Part shown: positions 1 through 12,190 of the stretch, piece by piece
Layout: the number at the start of each line of letters is the position of its first letter
Numbering within the stretch: the stretch's first letter is position 1
Assembly (NCBI GenBank): GCA_003508835.1
Contig: PUFA01000164.1
Coordinates: 2,418,001-2,482,000 of the forward strand
DNA from: Eonycteris spelaea
Taxonomy: Eukaryota; Chordata; Mammalia; Chiroptera; Pteropodidae
DNA: 64,000 bases
Direction: 5' to 3'
Program-made: the position numbers and the translations under genes
The notes under the pieces: generated by a model
Database searches by the model: none
The model's input: only the letters and a program-made list of their open reading frames with translations
What the model was told of the DNA's origin: nothing

Positions 1-1450
1 ATTTCTGGTTTACAGTCATTGGAGAGAGGGACCGTCCACCCTTAAACCAATCACAAGCAAGAGGAGGGGATTGGCTTATTTTAATCGGATTCCTGTGGAC
101 CAATGATCACTATTTCACTGCGGCATAGCGGGGAATCGGTGGAATCAAGGACAAATACAGGTTTTCTGAGGCATAGAATTTATACAATCTGAGAGTTCTC
201 TTTAAACAATGAAAAAAGTAAAAATTTATTATGAAAATGAACATTTATTTTAAATAAAAACAATTTTAAATTTTTAAAAAGATATGCAACATGCCATGGA
301 CGTAACAAAATCCGAAAAGAGAACATAACGTATTTTCCTACTACGTCTGGTACTGTGCAATTCCCTTGGATCAAAGTTTACTCTAATTCAAGAAAAAATG
401 GTTTTCTGAGGCAATTGACAATAGAGTTTCTCCATCTGGTAGATTTCTCTACTGAGAGAAAGGAATGTCAAAGCAGTCACACAGGGAAATAAAATTGGGG
501 TCCAAGTCAATTCAACCAATATTTATAAAACATTCATACATAACATTGTACCAAGTACTGCAGGCACTAGAGGCATAGGTGTGTTTTCCATGGTTAAAGG
601 AGGATTCAGAAGGGTTAAAGACACAGCAATAATATGTATTCTCTTCCTTAGTTAAATAGTAAATAAGTTTTACTTATTCCATACAAAAATTAGTGGCATT
701 TGCAAATTACATGTGTCTTTACAATTTCTCCAAGGCTAATATAAGATAAATTGAACAGTAATAAAATAAAAAGTAAATATAGAAATATTTATAAAAATAA
801 GTGTGATACCCAGGGCAACATCACAAACACACTCAGAGTAGGTTTGATGAGATAATTACAATGTCTGTGCCCCACACATATCAAAGGATGGGAAAGCTGA
901 CAGCCTTCCAGAACATAATGGCTAGTTAAAAATCAATACATAGGTTTATTTTTGGCACAGGTCATTTCATTATTTTGCTTTGCTAGTATTTGAAAGTCAG
1001 TCACAAAGGCTTACGGATATCTCATTAACTTTGCTGAGAGAATAAAATATATTGAAAGATTGGATTAAAACAGTGAAATTAGAAAAAAAAAATCTGAACC
1101 CAGGAAACCCATGGGAAACAAATCCTTTATATTTTATCCCCATGGTTTCATCCAGTTTTAAAGATAATCTATGAAGAATTTACAATGTTTCCCCTACTAT
1201 AATATGTGTTAATTATGTTTTATCCCCAAGGATAATAAGTGCTCAAAGAAATTTTCTGCTCTATAGAAAATTAGTATCACTACAAGAAAAAGCAAGCTTA
1301 ATTATTATTCATTATATTATTTACATATCATTTCTTTTAAACAATGGTAATAAATGCAATGTTTTGTTATATAAAGTACAGAACAGTTGTAGCAGGATAG
1401 GGCCTTTTTGTAACTGAAGTCCTCCTGCTCCCCACCCCCAAAGCACTCTT
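1..1450. other. intergenic, no gene seen
   Basis: AT-rich apart from the first 170 bases, where three CCAAT/ATTGG boxes and mixed composition hint at an old repeat I cannot name. An L2 remnant lies at 513-600. Confidence 0.5.
513..600 (-). mobile_element. L2 LINE 3' remnant
   Basis: TTCAACCAATATTTATAAAACATTC followed by ACCAAGTACTGCAGGCACTAGAGG matches the antisense 3' end of L2 (ATTTATTGAGC, then CCAGGCACTG). It is short and strongly diverged. Confidence 0.45.
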
Positions 1451-1489
1451 GATTATCAATTCTCCTCTGATAATGATAATGGAAATAAG

Positions 1490-2235
1490 AAAAAAATCTT
1501 GGATAGCAATACTTATACCAGACAAAATAGACTTTAAAACAGAGGTTATAACAAGAGACAAAGGAGACCCAGTAATCCCACTTCTGGGTATTTATCCAAA
1601 GGAACAAAAATACTACTTTGAAAGGACATGTGCATCCCTATGTTTATTGCAGCATTATGTACAATAGCCAAGATATGGAGGCAACTGGGTGTTCATTAAC
1701 AGATGAATGGCTAAAGAAGAGAATATTACTCAGAAAATTACTCAGCCATAAAAAGAATAAAATCTTGCCATCTTCAACAACGTGGATGGACCTAAAGGGT
1801 ATTGTGCTGAGTGGAGTAAGTTAGACAGAAAAAAAAGACATATACCATATGATTTCACTTACATGTGGAACCGAAGAGCAAAATAAACAAATACACAAAA
1901 CAAAAGCAAACTCATAGATACAGAGAGCATTTTGAGGGTTGCCAGACTGGAAGGGGGATGGGGGTGGGTGGGTGAAAAATGGAAAAGAATTAAGACACAT
2001 AAATTGGTAGTTACAAAATAGTCATGGGGATATAAAGTATAATATAAAAATATAGTCGATAATATTATAATAGCTATGTATAGTGTCAGATGGGTACTAG
2101 ATTATTGAGATGATCACTTTGTAAGTTATATAAATGTCTAATCAGTATATTGTACACCTGAAACTAATATTTTATTGTATGCCAGCTATAATTGAAAAAT
2201 TAAAAATTATTTTTAAAAATAATAAATAAAAAAAT
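1490..2235 (+). mobile_element. L1 LINE fragment, 3' part with internal deletion
   Basis: ORF2 text (CAGACAAAATAGACTTTAAAAC), then CCCAGTAATCCCACTTCTGG, GTACAATAGCCAAGATATGG and ATGGACCTAAAGGGTATTGT. It is followed by a 3' UTR with GGGGGTGGGTGGGTGAAAAA and TGTACACCTGAAACTAATAT and by an A-rich tail. The text jumps from an internal ORF2 stretch to the ORF2 end at about 1567, so a middle piece is missing. The same 3' UTR recurs in antisense near 3915 and 50190 and in sense at 52944. Confidence 0.85.
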
Positions 2236-2403
2236 TAAAATAAAATCAGAGCTTTCGTAGACAAGATGATAAAGTAAAATAAATTAAAGAGAATATGTTG
2301 TTAATTATCCTAAAGTTTAAAAAGTATTTTTAAAAGGGAGGGTGGCAGTATTTTGGGGGCAAGGCAAAAGTCACCTAACACAGTTGTTTTTAAGTTTCCA
2401 CTG

Positions 2404-2590
2404 GAGCAATGAATCTCAAAATGAGGTCCTGGGCCAACAGCATCAGCATCCCTTGGGGATTGTTAGAAATGCAAATTATCAGGCCCTATTCCAGGCCTAC
2501 TGAACCAGAAACTCTGGGGTGGGGCCCAGTAATTCTGTTTTAACAAAGCCCTACAGGTGATTCTAATGCATGATAAAGGTAGAGAACAAT
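2404..2590 (+). mobile_element. MER5A hAT-Charlie element
   Basis: CTCAAAATGAGGTCCTGGGCC, AGCATCAGCATC, TTGTTAGAAATGCAAATTATC, CTACTGAACCAGAAACTCTG and AAAGCCCTACAGGTGATTCT follow the MER5A consensus in order. It is nonautonomous and inactive. Confidence 0.85.
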
Positions 2591-2624
2591 ATTAAGGAAA
2601 AGCCTGGAACTTTTAAAACTACCA

Positions 2625-2730
2625 GTGCCCCTTCCAGGACCCACATCAATTAAATCAGAATTTCTGGAGATGCAGCCTTGCCCTCAGCATGATTTTCAAC
2701 ACTCCCCTGGTGGAGAATCACTGCCTTAGA
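2625..2730 (+). mobile_element. MER5-like fragment
   Basis: AATTAAATCAGAATTTCTGG, then CAGCATGATTTTCAACACTCC and GAGAATCACTGCC, resemble the 3' half of MER5A/B. It lies just after the full MER5A copy in the same orientation. Confidence 0.45.
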
Positions 2731-2734
2731 GAGC

Positions 2735-3900
2735 CCCTCTTCACCCCAGAGAATGAAGCCAATTGACTGAGCTCCAACACTAACCCTCCTTCAGCAGGAT
2801 GATTTGAAACTTAAACTTCTTTGCTTTACCTCTTTTCGATGAAAGCTTTTCTTTAAAAAAAGTGCAAAAACCAGTACAGTACTGGCTGAGTACAATCAAG
2901 ACTGTTTTATTCATTTAAATCCATTAACACCTTTGTCAGTATATCAAACTGACAAAACCCTACAGCTTCATTTTTGCATGTATGGAAGAAAAGAGGAGAG
3001 GGTGACCATCATGTCTACAGCTCACAGTGAGGACTCCTCAATAATCAAGAACTTGGAGAAAAGACCATGGTCCTAGTGAGGGGAGGGTAAGAGAGTCTTA
3101 CCACAGGAATATAGGCAGGCCCAGACAGGGGTTTAAAAGAACCAAAAATGGATATGGCATCACAGACAAATCTCACCTGCATTAATCAGAGTTTACTTGA
3201 GGTTAGCCTTGTAGGGCCAAATGGAAATTAGTCAGATGTAAAGATAAATTACCTCTGAAATTATTTTGCAAAATAGTGGGGAAAGTTTTCAAAATTTGCT
3301 GACATTAAATGTACGTGCGAATTTTCATGCACTTATCTCAGCAGGGTTGTGCCCAATCATCACCATTAAAGGTTCTTTGGAATATGAGCTAGGGTGTTAA
3401 CCAGTAGGGAAATGATTGATTGTTCAAGAGATGGTGTTTCCCAGGTTTCCAGTTGGGACTCAGTATCAAGTGAGACAGAAACCTACTAGTTTTCTACTAG
3501 ATTTTAAGCACCGAGTTTTAAAAAACTTGTACTGAAAGTTTAGCAAACATTGTTAGGGGGATTTCTGTTCTTTGTTCATTAAAAAAAAAAAAAAAGATTA
3601 AACATGCAAAAAAAATAAGGCTGAAGAATTTATCGATTTAATTATAAAAGGTGAATAGAGAGTAATCTAAGTTAAAAGAAATTGGTAGAAATTTGATTAG
3701 ATTAACTTTCAATTGAAGACACGCAGTGATGAAGATACATGTTCCAGTATTCAAGCTGTAGCATTGTATAAACAATAAATTATTTAAAACATTTTGAAAT
3801 TTGATCCATACATATAAAATACTGCAGATACCAAGAAGTGGCATGCAAAGAATAAAAAAAAAAATTTAATAGTTGAGAAAAAATAAAAATAACTAGTTGG
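2735..3900. other. intergenic, nothing recognised
   Basis: AT-rich, with an A run at 3580-3595. No repeat family or gene is recognised. Confidence 0.5.
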
Positions 3901-3914
3901 TGGGGTTCTCAAGA

Positions 3915-4165
3915 GTATAATTTCTTTAATTTTATTATATTAATTTCAAGTATACAGTACATTAGTTAGATATTTATATAGTTTATAAAATGATCCCCCT
4001 GATTGCTCTTTCTTTCCTCTGGCTCTCTACCTAGCCGATACATTAATGCTAACTACATTCCCTATGCCGTGCTCCCCATCCCCATGACCATCTATCAACC
4101 ACTAATTTGTACTGCTTTAAGCCTTCACCCCTTTCTCCCAGCCCCCAATCCCCCTCCCCTCTGTC
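3915..4165 (-). mobile_element. L1 3' UTR fragment
   Basis: Antisense to the 3' UTR seen at 1940-2120: TGATCCCCCTGATTGC, CTACATTCCCTATGCC, CATGACCATCTATCAACCAC and CACCCCTTTCTCCC correspond in reverse order and strand. A MER5A copy in the same orientation follows. Confidence 0.65.
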
Positions 4166-4217
4166 TTTTAAGATAGCACAAAAAAAATGTGCTTTAGTTT
4201 TTCCTTATAACAATAGT

Positions 4218-4368
4218 AGACTTGTTAGAACACAGATTGCTGAGCCCTACTCCCAAAGTTTGAGTCCAGAGTTCTGGAGTACAGGCTGATTTTGCATTTC
4301 TAAACAAGTTCTCTGGTGGTGATGATGTTACTGCTCTGGGGACCCCACTTTGAGAAGCACTGATTTAG
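4218..4368 (-). mobile_element. MER5A element
   Basis: TTGTTAGAACACAGATTGCTG, TTTGCATTTCTAAACAAGTTC, TCTGGGGACCCCACTTTGAG and AAGCACTG are the reverse complement of MER5A. Confidence 0.8.
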
Positions 4369-4654
4369 AATACCTGGTAAATGCTACTAGCATGTACAAT
4401 TTGTTAAAATTACATATCACATAAGATTTACGAAGAGATAAAAAATAAGTCAATAAATGTATTTGACCCATCACTTAACCTAAGAAATTAAACATTACAA
4501 TGCAGACGAAATCTCCTACTTATCTTTTCTGATTTTATTCCTCTTCTAATGTCAACCATAGGGGCAATTATTAGTCTTCATGTTTTATCATTATTCTTTA
4601 TAGTTTTCCAAGAACTGCTGTAAGAAATCTAAAAATAAAGTAGGAGAAGAATAT

Positions 4655-5180
4655 GAATTGGCAATTTCAGAAGAAATTCAAAAGGCCAGCAAATACATGA
4701 AGACATGTTCGAACTCATTACTAATCAGAGGAATATGTATTTTTAAAAAACTATTAAATAACACATTATATTAATTGTATGGGCAACATTAGGAAGCTGG
4801 GTAATGCCATCTTTTAGAAGGTTTGAAGTGCAGGGAGAGACAGGAAAGTTTGTGCCTATTGGTGGAAAAGCACATTGTTGCAGACTTCTAGAAAGCAATC
4901 TAGAGTTTCTTGGTCAAATCAATATAGGTATATATACTGTGCTCCCTGCAATATACTTCTTGACTGTCCATTCCTAAGAAATTTTGCATATCCAAAAGGA
5001 TACCTGTTTAAAGATTGTGACGGCAGTCGGAGGCAGCCTGGTGTCCGTGAATGGGAAATGAATAAACAAAGTGTAGTGGGAGCAATTACTCCTTGAAATA
5101 CCCAACATCCAGCAGTTAGAAGAAACAGAACACTGGATGTACACATAGAAACATAGACCTAAAAATCTAGTCCTGGTTAA
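4655..5180 (+). mobile_element. old L1 ORF2/3' fragment
   Basis: Text resembles the end of L1 ORF2 at low identity: GCCAGCAAATACATGAAGAC, TCATTACTAATCAGAGG, GAAAGCAATCTAGAGTTTC and CATTCCTAAGAAATTTTGC. Open frames in it on both strands are remnants without function. Confidence 0.55.
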
Positions 5181-5184
5181 AGAA

Positions 5185-6785
5185 AAAATGAGACACAAAA
5201 TGAGAATTCTATCACAACACTATGTTTATATACTTTTTTACTAAACTATTTTTTTCCTAAAATGGCAGATATGCCACCTTTAACCTTTTAGCATCCTAAA
5301 ACCTGAGTCCTAATAACAAGAATGTGAGCATTCTCTTACATAACTGCAGTGCAATGATCAAAATCAGGAAATTAACACTGATACAATAATATTAACTAAT
5401 ACACACATTCGCATATCTCCAATAGTCTCAATAATGTTGTTTATAGCAAAATAAAATCTTGGGTTATAGACCTCATTCAGTTGTCATGTCGTGTTATGTT
5501 TACTTCAATCTTGACAATAGTTCAGTCATTTCTAACCTTTTATGACCTTGTCATTTCTAATGAGTACAAGCAATTGTTTTTAGAATGTACTAAGTTTTGG
5601 TTGTCTGATGTTTTTTCACAATTTGATTTGGGTTATTCATACTTGGCAGGAATATCTCTAAAGTAATGTTTTTCTTTACTGTGCATCCTATAAGAAGGCA
5701 CTTGATGTCAGTTTCTCCCATTTCTCCCATGATAACTTTGCTCGTTAAGGTAGTGACTGCCAGGTTTTCCTCTCTAAAGTAATCACTTTTTTCTTTGACA
5801 TTAATAAGTGCCTCTGGGGGGATACTTTGGGATATATAAATATCTTATTACTTATTGAACATACCCTTACTGGTTTTACCATACATTATGCTTCTTCCTT
5901 GAATTATTACTATGATAGTTGCCAAATGGTGATTTTCTAATTTCATTTCTTCTACATATACTAACTTACATTGTACCATACAGAAGGTCTTTTAAATTTC
6001 AAGCTCAAGATGTTTCAGCTCATTTTGTATTTTCCCAGACGCAGCCCTAGAACTAGTCATTTCTCCTAGAAGACCTGTTTCCTTTTAGAGGAGAATGCTT
6101 TTTAGAAATCAAAATCTGGACATTAGGTGTGTTTTAAATCCAAACTACATCCCAATTTTCCTATGATATTTATAACTCCTCTTCTCTAACAGTGAGAAAC
6201 CTAGTTCTATTATACAAAATATATTTATTTATTTGCATAATTCAAAAATATTCAGAAAGAAGTTCCAGAGTTCTAGCCATACTTCTGAAACAATCAAGTC
6301 TTCTAATTACAGTCCAATATTTATTTAGAGTTTTTTGTCTTTGAAAGTGTTCTTAAATAAGGAATGACATATAAAGCTTCCTGAACCAGGATGTGATCCC
6401 CTATAACCATGTTTCCCCGCTGTCACAAGATCCATGTGTCTAACTGACTCTTGATAATGACTTATTTAATGAGTAAGAGATCCAAATAGTTTTTGTTTTA
6501 AAACTCATAAGCATTTTGAATTGGAATAGAGAGTGATTGAAGAAAGAAACATTATTCAGGAGGATATCACCAGAATTTTGTGTTTTAAAAGTTTTGAATT
6601 AAAATGGTAGTAGTTGATTTTCACCTGTTTTTCTGTCAAAATCTTTATTTGCACACTTCACTCATGGGTATCACACTGGCTCTGCCCTGCTCAAATGCTA
6701 ACTAAGAATAATCACAGTTGGAGAGTGCCATTAAAGAGTCTGCAGTCTAGTGGGGTTGATGATCTACCATAAAGAGCCAGATTTC
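5185..6785. other. intergenic, nothing recognised
   Basis: AT-rich single-copy-like DNA. Open frames are under 65 codons. Confidence 0.5.
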
Positions 6786-6789
6786 TTTA

Positions 6790-7186
6790 TATTACGGCCC
6801 CAAATTTATCTCCCTGCCTCCCTTCTTCCCTTTCTAGTACTGTTTTAAAACCTGCAAATTTAACGTATGGCTTTCTTGCTTAAAACCATTTCAGGCTCCC
6901 CATTCTCTTGAGATATTTTTAATATTCCATATCATGGAGTACAAATTCTTTCACATTCAGGGACTTGTTTATCCTGCCGAGCTTTCCCTATTTCTATCCA
7001 CCGTTTTCCTAGACCCACTTTTCTTCCACAACTCAAGCTTGAAGTCATAACCTCCTCATGAAAGCCTCTCAGAATCCTTGGTCTCAGATTCTCCTCTCTG
7101 ATTTGCCTTAGCTCTTACTATTTCTCTTATTGTGACACTTTTTTGTGTTACTGTTATTTATTTGTCCAACAACTATTTATTGAAAA
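6790..7186 (+). mobile_element. L2 LINE, 5' part of a copy split by a MIR
   Basis: CTTAAAACCATTTCAGGCTCCC, CTTCCACAACTCAAGC, GAAAGCCTCTCAGAATCC and TTATTGTGACAC follow the pyrimidine-rich 3' region of L2. The copy resumes after the MIR, at 7443. Confidence 0.6.
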
Positions 7187-7442
7187 GCAGTACTTTGTAG
7201 TGCTTAAAAGATGGAATCTGGAGCCAGACAACCAAGCTTTGAATCCAGCCCTCCAACTTACTTGCTGGGCAATGTCACCTTTCTATGCCTCAGTTCTCTC
7301 AGTTGTAAAGTGAATAAAATCCTAAGACCTACCTCATAGTGTTGTTGTGAGGATTAAATAAACTAAAGTATTAAGTGAATTAAAAGGCTTAGAATGGTGC
7401 AAGGTACCTACTAAGCTCTTCAGAAATGTTTGCTATTCATGG
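7187..7442 (+). mobile_element. MIR SINE (nearly full length)
   Basis: AATCTGGAGCCAGACAACC, TTTGAATCCAGCCCTCC, CTTACTTGCTGGGCAATGTC, ATGCCTCAGTTCTCTC, CCTACCTCATAGTGTTGTTG and AGGATTAAATAAACT match the MIR consensus from the tRNA-derived head to the core and tail. Confidence 0.88.
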
Positions 7443-7620
7443 CAGTATTAATATACCCTCATGCTGCTTTTCCACAAATCGACTCTCAGCATCTTTGTCT
7501 CCATCGTAGCCTGTGAGCTATGCAGAGCTGAGACCACATCTTATTCTGTCCTGTCTTCCTGACACCCAGCACAGCCCATGGCACATGGTAGAAATTCAGA
7601 AAGGCTTATTGAATTAAACA
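7443..7620 (+). mobile_element. L2 LINE, 3' end (resumed after MIR)
   Basis: GTAGCCTGTGAGCTATGCAG, GACACCCAGCACAGCCCATG, GCACATGGTAGAAATTC and TTGAATTAAAC correspond to the L2 3' terminus. Confidence 0.6.
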
Positions 7621-7739
7621 AACGTATTCCTGATTCAATTATTATTAACAAGAACAAATGTTAACAAGATTTGAAAGCTTAAAATAAGTTTGAATTGAGA
7701 AATACAAACCACACACAAATAACCACAATGATTGCTTTT

Positions 7740-7965
7740 GAATCTGTATAATTAGATCAAAAACCAAGGGATTGTGGGCCCCTTCCTACATAGCTATTAA
7801 TGGAGGTGTGAAAAAAAGTTCTTCTAGGGATAAGCTAATCAACTAGGGAAGGAGGTCCCACCCCCTCAAGGATATAAAAGGAGCTGAGAGAAGTTTAGGC
7901 AATTAATTCCTTTGGAACTTTGTCCTGAGAGAAGAGAGCCTACTCCAAGAGAACACAGCTAGAGG
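7740..7965 (+). promoter_or_regulatory. candidate distal promoter and first exon
   Basis: TATAAAAG at 7873-7880 is followed, at exon-like distance, by a strong splice donor AGAGG|GTGAGT at 7965/7966. A transcript starting near 7903 would have a first exon of about 60 bases without an AUG. The gene on this strand downstream is PTP4A1, 15 kb away. No known repeat explains the segment. The assignment rests only on the spacing of two short motifs. Confidence 0.3.
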
Positions 7966-8589
7966 GTGAGTACAGTACACCAAACCGAGTGTCATAAGTC
8001 CTTAAAGTTGAACTTTTCAGGCCAAAGAAACTGTTGACAGTCTTTTTCTCTTAGAATGGGATCTGAAGTGTATGTTGGCTGGCTGGTTTTTAAACAAATC
8101 TACAGTGTTTGATTTTTAGCATTGTGTGCATGATTTCTTTTTTTATTAAAAAAAAATGTTTCAATTTGTCAAGAAGCAATCTGGATCCTTCATCTCCAGA
8201 TTATACATGTGATCACATTTTACAATCCAAATATTGGTCAGTCAATGACAAATATTTGAGATCAGAACATCCCAGACAATTTGGGGTACAACGGTCACAA
8301 CATTTACATTTGGAATAACAATGGATTATCAAAGTTTGAAACCAGGCCAAGTAAGAGATATGTATGCTATGAAATAATGTAATCTGGTCACCAGAAAGTT
8401 TAAAAATCAGTATTTTTATAATTTAAAAAAATCAGTCAATCTAGTAATTGAAAGCTAAACCATATTTTATTTTTTAATAATCTAAAATTTTATTTTTGCT
8501 TTTGGAATCTAATTGTACACACTTGATCATAATTACCTGGACTTTATAAAAAAAATTTTTTTTGATAGAGTTTTTCTCATGTATGAAAG

Positions 8590-8885
8590 CAATATAAAAC
8601 ACTGTTGAAAATTTGGAAGATTATAAAAGGATAAAATAGAAAGTATAATCTCCAACTCTTTACTGCTTCATAAGTAGACACTATATGCATTGATATATTT
8701 CTTTCCAGGCTTTTTTCTAGGTACATACAACATTTTGTTTCAAAACTAGAATTACGTTATATGACTTATTATTCTTAACATTGCTTTATGACCATGACTT
8801 CTTTCTTTTGATGAATATTCTTGCAAAATAGTTGCATAGAATTCTTCATACAGTTTACCAGGTATTTAACTGGTCCCCAAAATTC
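8590..8885 (-). mobile_element. old L1-like 3' fragment
   Basis: Layout resembles antisense L1M 3' sequence: ATAATCTCCAACTC, CTTTCCAGGCTTTTTTCTAG, ATGACTTATTATTCTTAAC, GATGAATATTCTTGC and ACTGGTCCCC. The match is weak and the family uncertain. Confidence 0.4.
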
Positions 8886-8889
8886 AAAG

Positions 8890-11415
8890 TAGTGAGGAAA
8901 AGATTTATCCAAGTATATTAATTAAATGCAAACCATTTTTTTCTCTCAAAGTATACGATTCAATTTCAAACTACATATTTTGCCTAATCCCCAGTAATCA
9001 TGTGATATGACAGTGAATGCAACCTCTTGATATCAGAGCTCAGCTTTGGAAGGCACTGTTGGTTACTTGAGTTTGAGTAGAATCTGCTGGCTAATTGAAT
9101 GGTTTTCATATGTACAGTTTTGGTCTCCAAGCTCAATAATGATAGCCAAAGATCAACTTGCTTCCTTCTTATAAATAACCGATTACATGGGTAACCTAAA
9201 AATAGCAATTTTGTTAGCTAAAACAGTTTACACTGAATTGACTTAAAATCTCACCATATGGGTTAGTTATTTTAGAGCCACAGTGCAACAAAATTTGTCA
9301 GTCTTCTCTTGCCACTAGTATACTTTAGATCTTGATGCCCAACTAAGGAATCATAGCTAAAGAATGCAGTGTACCGGTGAAGAATTGATCACTTTGTCTC
9401 TGATATATCAGAGGGAATTAGAATTCCATGTCTTTGTGTATATGAGCAAGAACAGTAAAGCATGATTTAAAATTCACACAGGTTGTAGGAGAGAGAAAAG
9501 GAGGAGAAATTATGGTATAAACAGCTAAACAAAACTACTGCCCAATTTGGAAGTGTAATTTTAACAGGGCAATTTATTTTGACTCAGGTTACTTAAACAC
9601 TAATAGTTGTAGTTGTTTAAAGTGTAAGATAAAAAACAATAGTAGGGCATCATAGTTAGTGATGTCACATCAGTTGACCTTATTTTAAAAAATCTATAGC
9701 ACAGCCAGAAATGTCCAGTTATCAATCTAGAAATTTCAACAAACATAGACTATATTTGTTTATTTATATATTTATTTGGTAATTCAGTGATTTAATTTTT
9801 TAAAAAAGCAGAATACTGCAACCACAAATATTCAGATCAACAGATGGTAGACTCCTCAGCAGAGTCATAAAAAGACTGCAATTCTTTACAGCGGAAGTGT
9901 ATTTAGTTACAATTCAGACTTGCAGTCTTTTTTTTTCTGAGTATATTTCATTATGGTAGATTTTTTCTCTATTCTTATCAAGATTCTGATCCCTCTGGAT
10001 AATCTCATTCATGTTCTTTTCATCCAATTACTGTAACATTGGAAGTATCTGGCCCAAAACTTAGGACCAGAAATTCTTAAAGCCTTTCTTCTAGACTATA
10101 GTCCTTTATTTGTCTTGACTTTATTTCTGCTCCCACATTCCAAACCCTCGAGGCAGAATCAGACCTCACTCCTTCAGGATTCACATAACACTCAACAGAA
10201 CACATCTATTATACATTTTATTGCATGGTATTATAACTGTTTTCACATGGGTCACTTTTGAGGACATCTTTTTCACAGTTGTATAACCACCTCTTAGATC
10301 AGTGCCAGTGCATAGTAAACACTCACAGAAATTTCTGTCAGAATCATACAAGGAAAAGGTCGGATTTAGAGGCAGTGTGGACTCTACTGAAACACACTGT
10401 ATGGTTTCTGCTAAAGATGTTAATATGTGGTTGATATCAGAACAAAGCCAAGCAAAGCAGCAATTCCATGTTTCCCTGGGAAACTCATCCCCAGTTTTTT
10501 TCATCCTTCCACACCCAGAACAACTGCTGTTTGTTTCTAGTAATAGAAAAATAGTGCAAACTGACCTTCCCTTCTTCAAAGGAGAACATGGTTGGCTCAG
10601 CAAAGAAAATGGGCTTTATAGAAAGCTTAGAGGCTGAGATAGGTGGTATGGGTATGACTCACCATGGCAACCCCTCCATCATTAGAAGATTGAGTCAGAT
10701 TTTCAGAGTAAAGACAAGGACCTTGGAAGAGTTCCCTGGAAATTAGAGCATTTAAGAATTCAGTTTTCTTGTCACACTCATTAGAGTAGATCTAGAGCTA
10801 TAGGAGGTTAAACTCTTGAAATTACTCCAGCCAAAGGTGTCCCTATGTCTCCTTTTTCTCCAGATATGGCTTTGTATAACTGGCATGTGGCCTGGGTAAC
10901 CAGAAGTATTACTACTTCTGCTATAGCTGCTGCTGCAGTCATAATTCTTGGAACCACAAAGAAGTGTGCGTGTCCCAATGCACTAGAAATGAATTGCTTT
11001 GTCTCTCTGAGTGACACCTATCTTTACATTTCCAAAGGCATGCTTCCATTCTGACTAGCAATGATGAGCTCCTTTAGAGCAGCAACACCTAGGAGCTTTG
11101 CAGATTCACAGACCCTACCTTATGGGTAAGAATCATCCCAGGTACCCTTAAAGGGAAGATTGGATCAATTATTTAACAGACCTGTGGACAATGATTTTAT
11201 GAAAACAGTGAGTCTGGGACATTTTTTAATTTGGCTGGTTCATTTGCTAAATGTGTTTTAACCTCTGCTTACAGAAAACAGAGTAGCCAGCTCAGACCAA
11301 ATGCCTTGTTAGTCAGTCAGTGATGCAAACAGACACTATAAAAGAAGTCATTCAGGGAGTTAAACTGCATGGAAATGCAAGGAGCAGTCCTGTTAGGAGA
11401 ACTTTCCCTTGGCTC
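8890..11415. other. intergenic, nothing recognised
   Basis: The longest frames here, 140 codons (-) and 111 codons (+) around 10181-10637, overlap on opposite strands, have no motif and lack a promoter or splice context. I treat them as chance. Confidence 0.5.
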
Positions 11416-11419
11416 TCAG

Positions 11420-11550
11420 TTGACTTTGCCACCTTCTGTGAGCACTTGGATGAGTCACTTATCCTCTCTTGAGCTCTATTCTCTGAAGTATAATTGAATG
11501 AACTTCCAGGCCCTTTCAATTCTATCTTTACATTGCTCTAAAATTCTTTC
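11420..11550 (+). mobile_element. MIR-type SINE fragment
   Basis: TGAGCACTTGGATGAGTCAC, TTATCCTCTCTTGAGCTC and CTTCCAGGCCCTTTCAATTC resemble the 3' half of MIR/MIR3. Confidence 0.5.
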
Positions 11551-11814
11551 ATCTTCTTATATTTGGAAAAACTCCATCCTCCAACCCCTTGCTGTATTTC
11601 CTGTCTTTTATCATTCTAACAGCTTCTGAATCTCAGGTCTTCCAAAAAGGCACACGGGTATAAACACATCACAATTTCCTTTTACAATGACTGTGGCAGG
11701 CAGAAAAGTTGGGCCATGTAGTTAAAATACTCTGAAAAGATAAAAGTCCCTTAAAAATTAAAGATTACTATGTAGAAGCCAGGGGTCCAAGAATAAAAAA
11801 ATAACTAAGAACTT

Positions 11815-12190
11815 TTGTTAAAGAACAAAAATTCAACTGTAAATTTGAAGATCCAATTGGCTTTATTGAACTATCCATGGCTCAGGCAGCATTTCAGTTA
11901 GTAAATAAGAAATGGTCCAACGAGTTGTACAAAATGGAAGGTTTTAATAGGCAGAAAGAGGATGGGACAAGGATGTTAGAAGAGTGGATTATTTCAGGTG
12001 ATATTAACTTTCCTTAGAAGTCAAGGAGTCTTATCAGGTCTTACCTCACTAGAACTGATTAGGAAATTCCAGACTGATTGGTTTAAAATTCCCTTCCTGG
12101 AAGAGGCCAAAATAGCCATCAGGCTAGGTATTAAGTCTTGGTGAAGTTTAGCATGAATGACTCCATTTTGAGCCTGTTGTTTCTTTTTTA
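11815..12190. mobile_element. possible old LTR-type repeat
   Basis: The segment (AAATTCAACTGTAAATTTGAAG to ACTCCATTTTGAGCCTG) has the look of an ancient ERVL-type LTR. I cannot name the family or place its ends, and it has no open frame of note. Confidence 0.3.

Noticed and set aside
10181..10637. 140-codon (-) and 111-codon (+) frames
   Set aside because: They overlap on opposite strands and show no motif, splice or promoter context. Length is compatible with chance in 64 kb.
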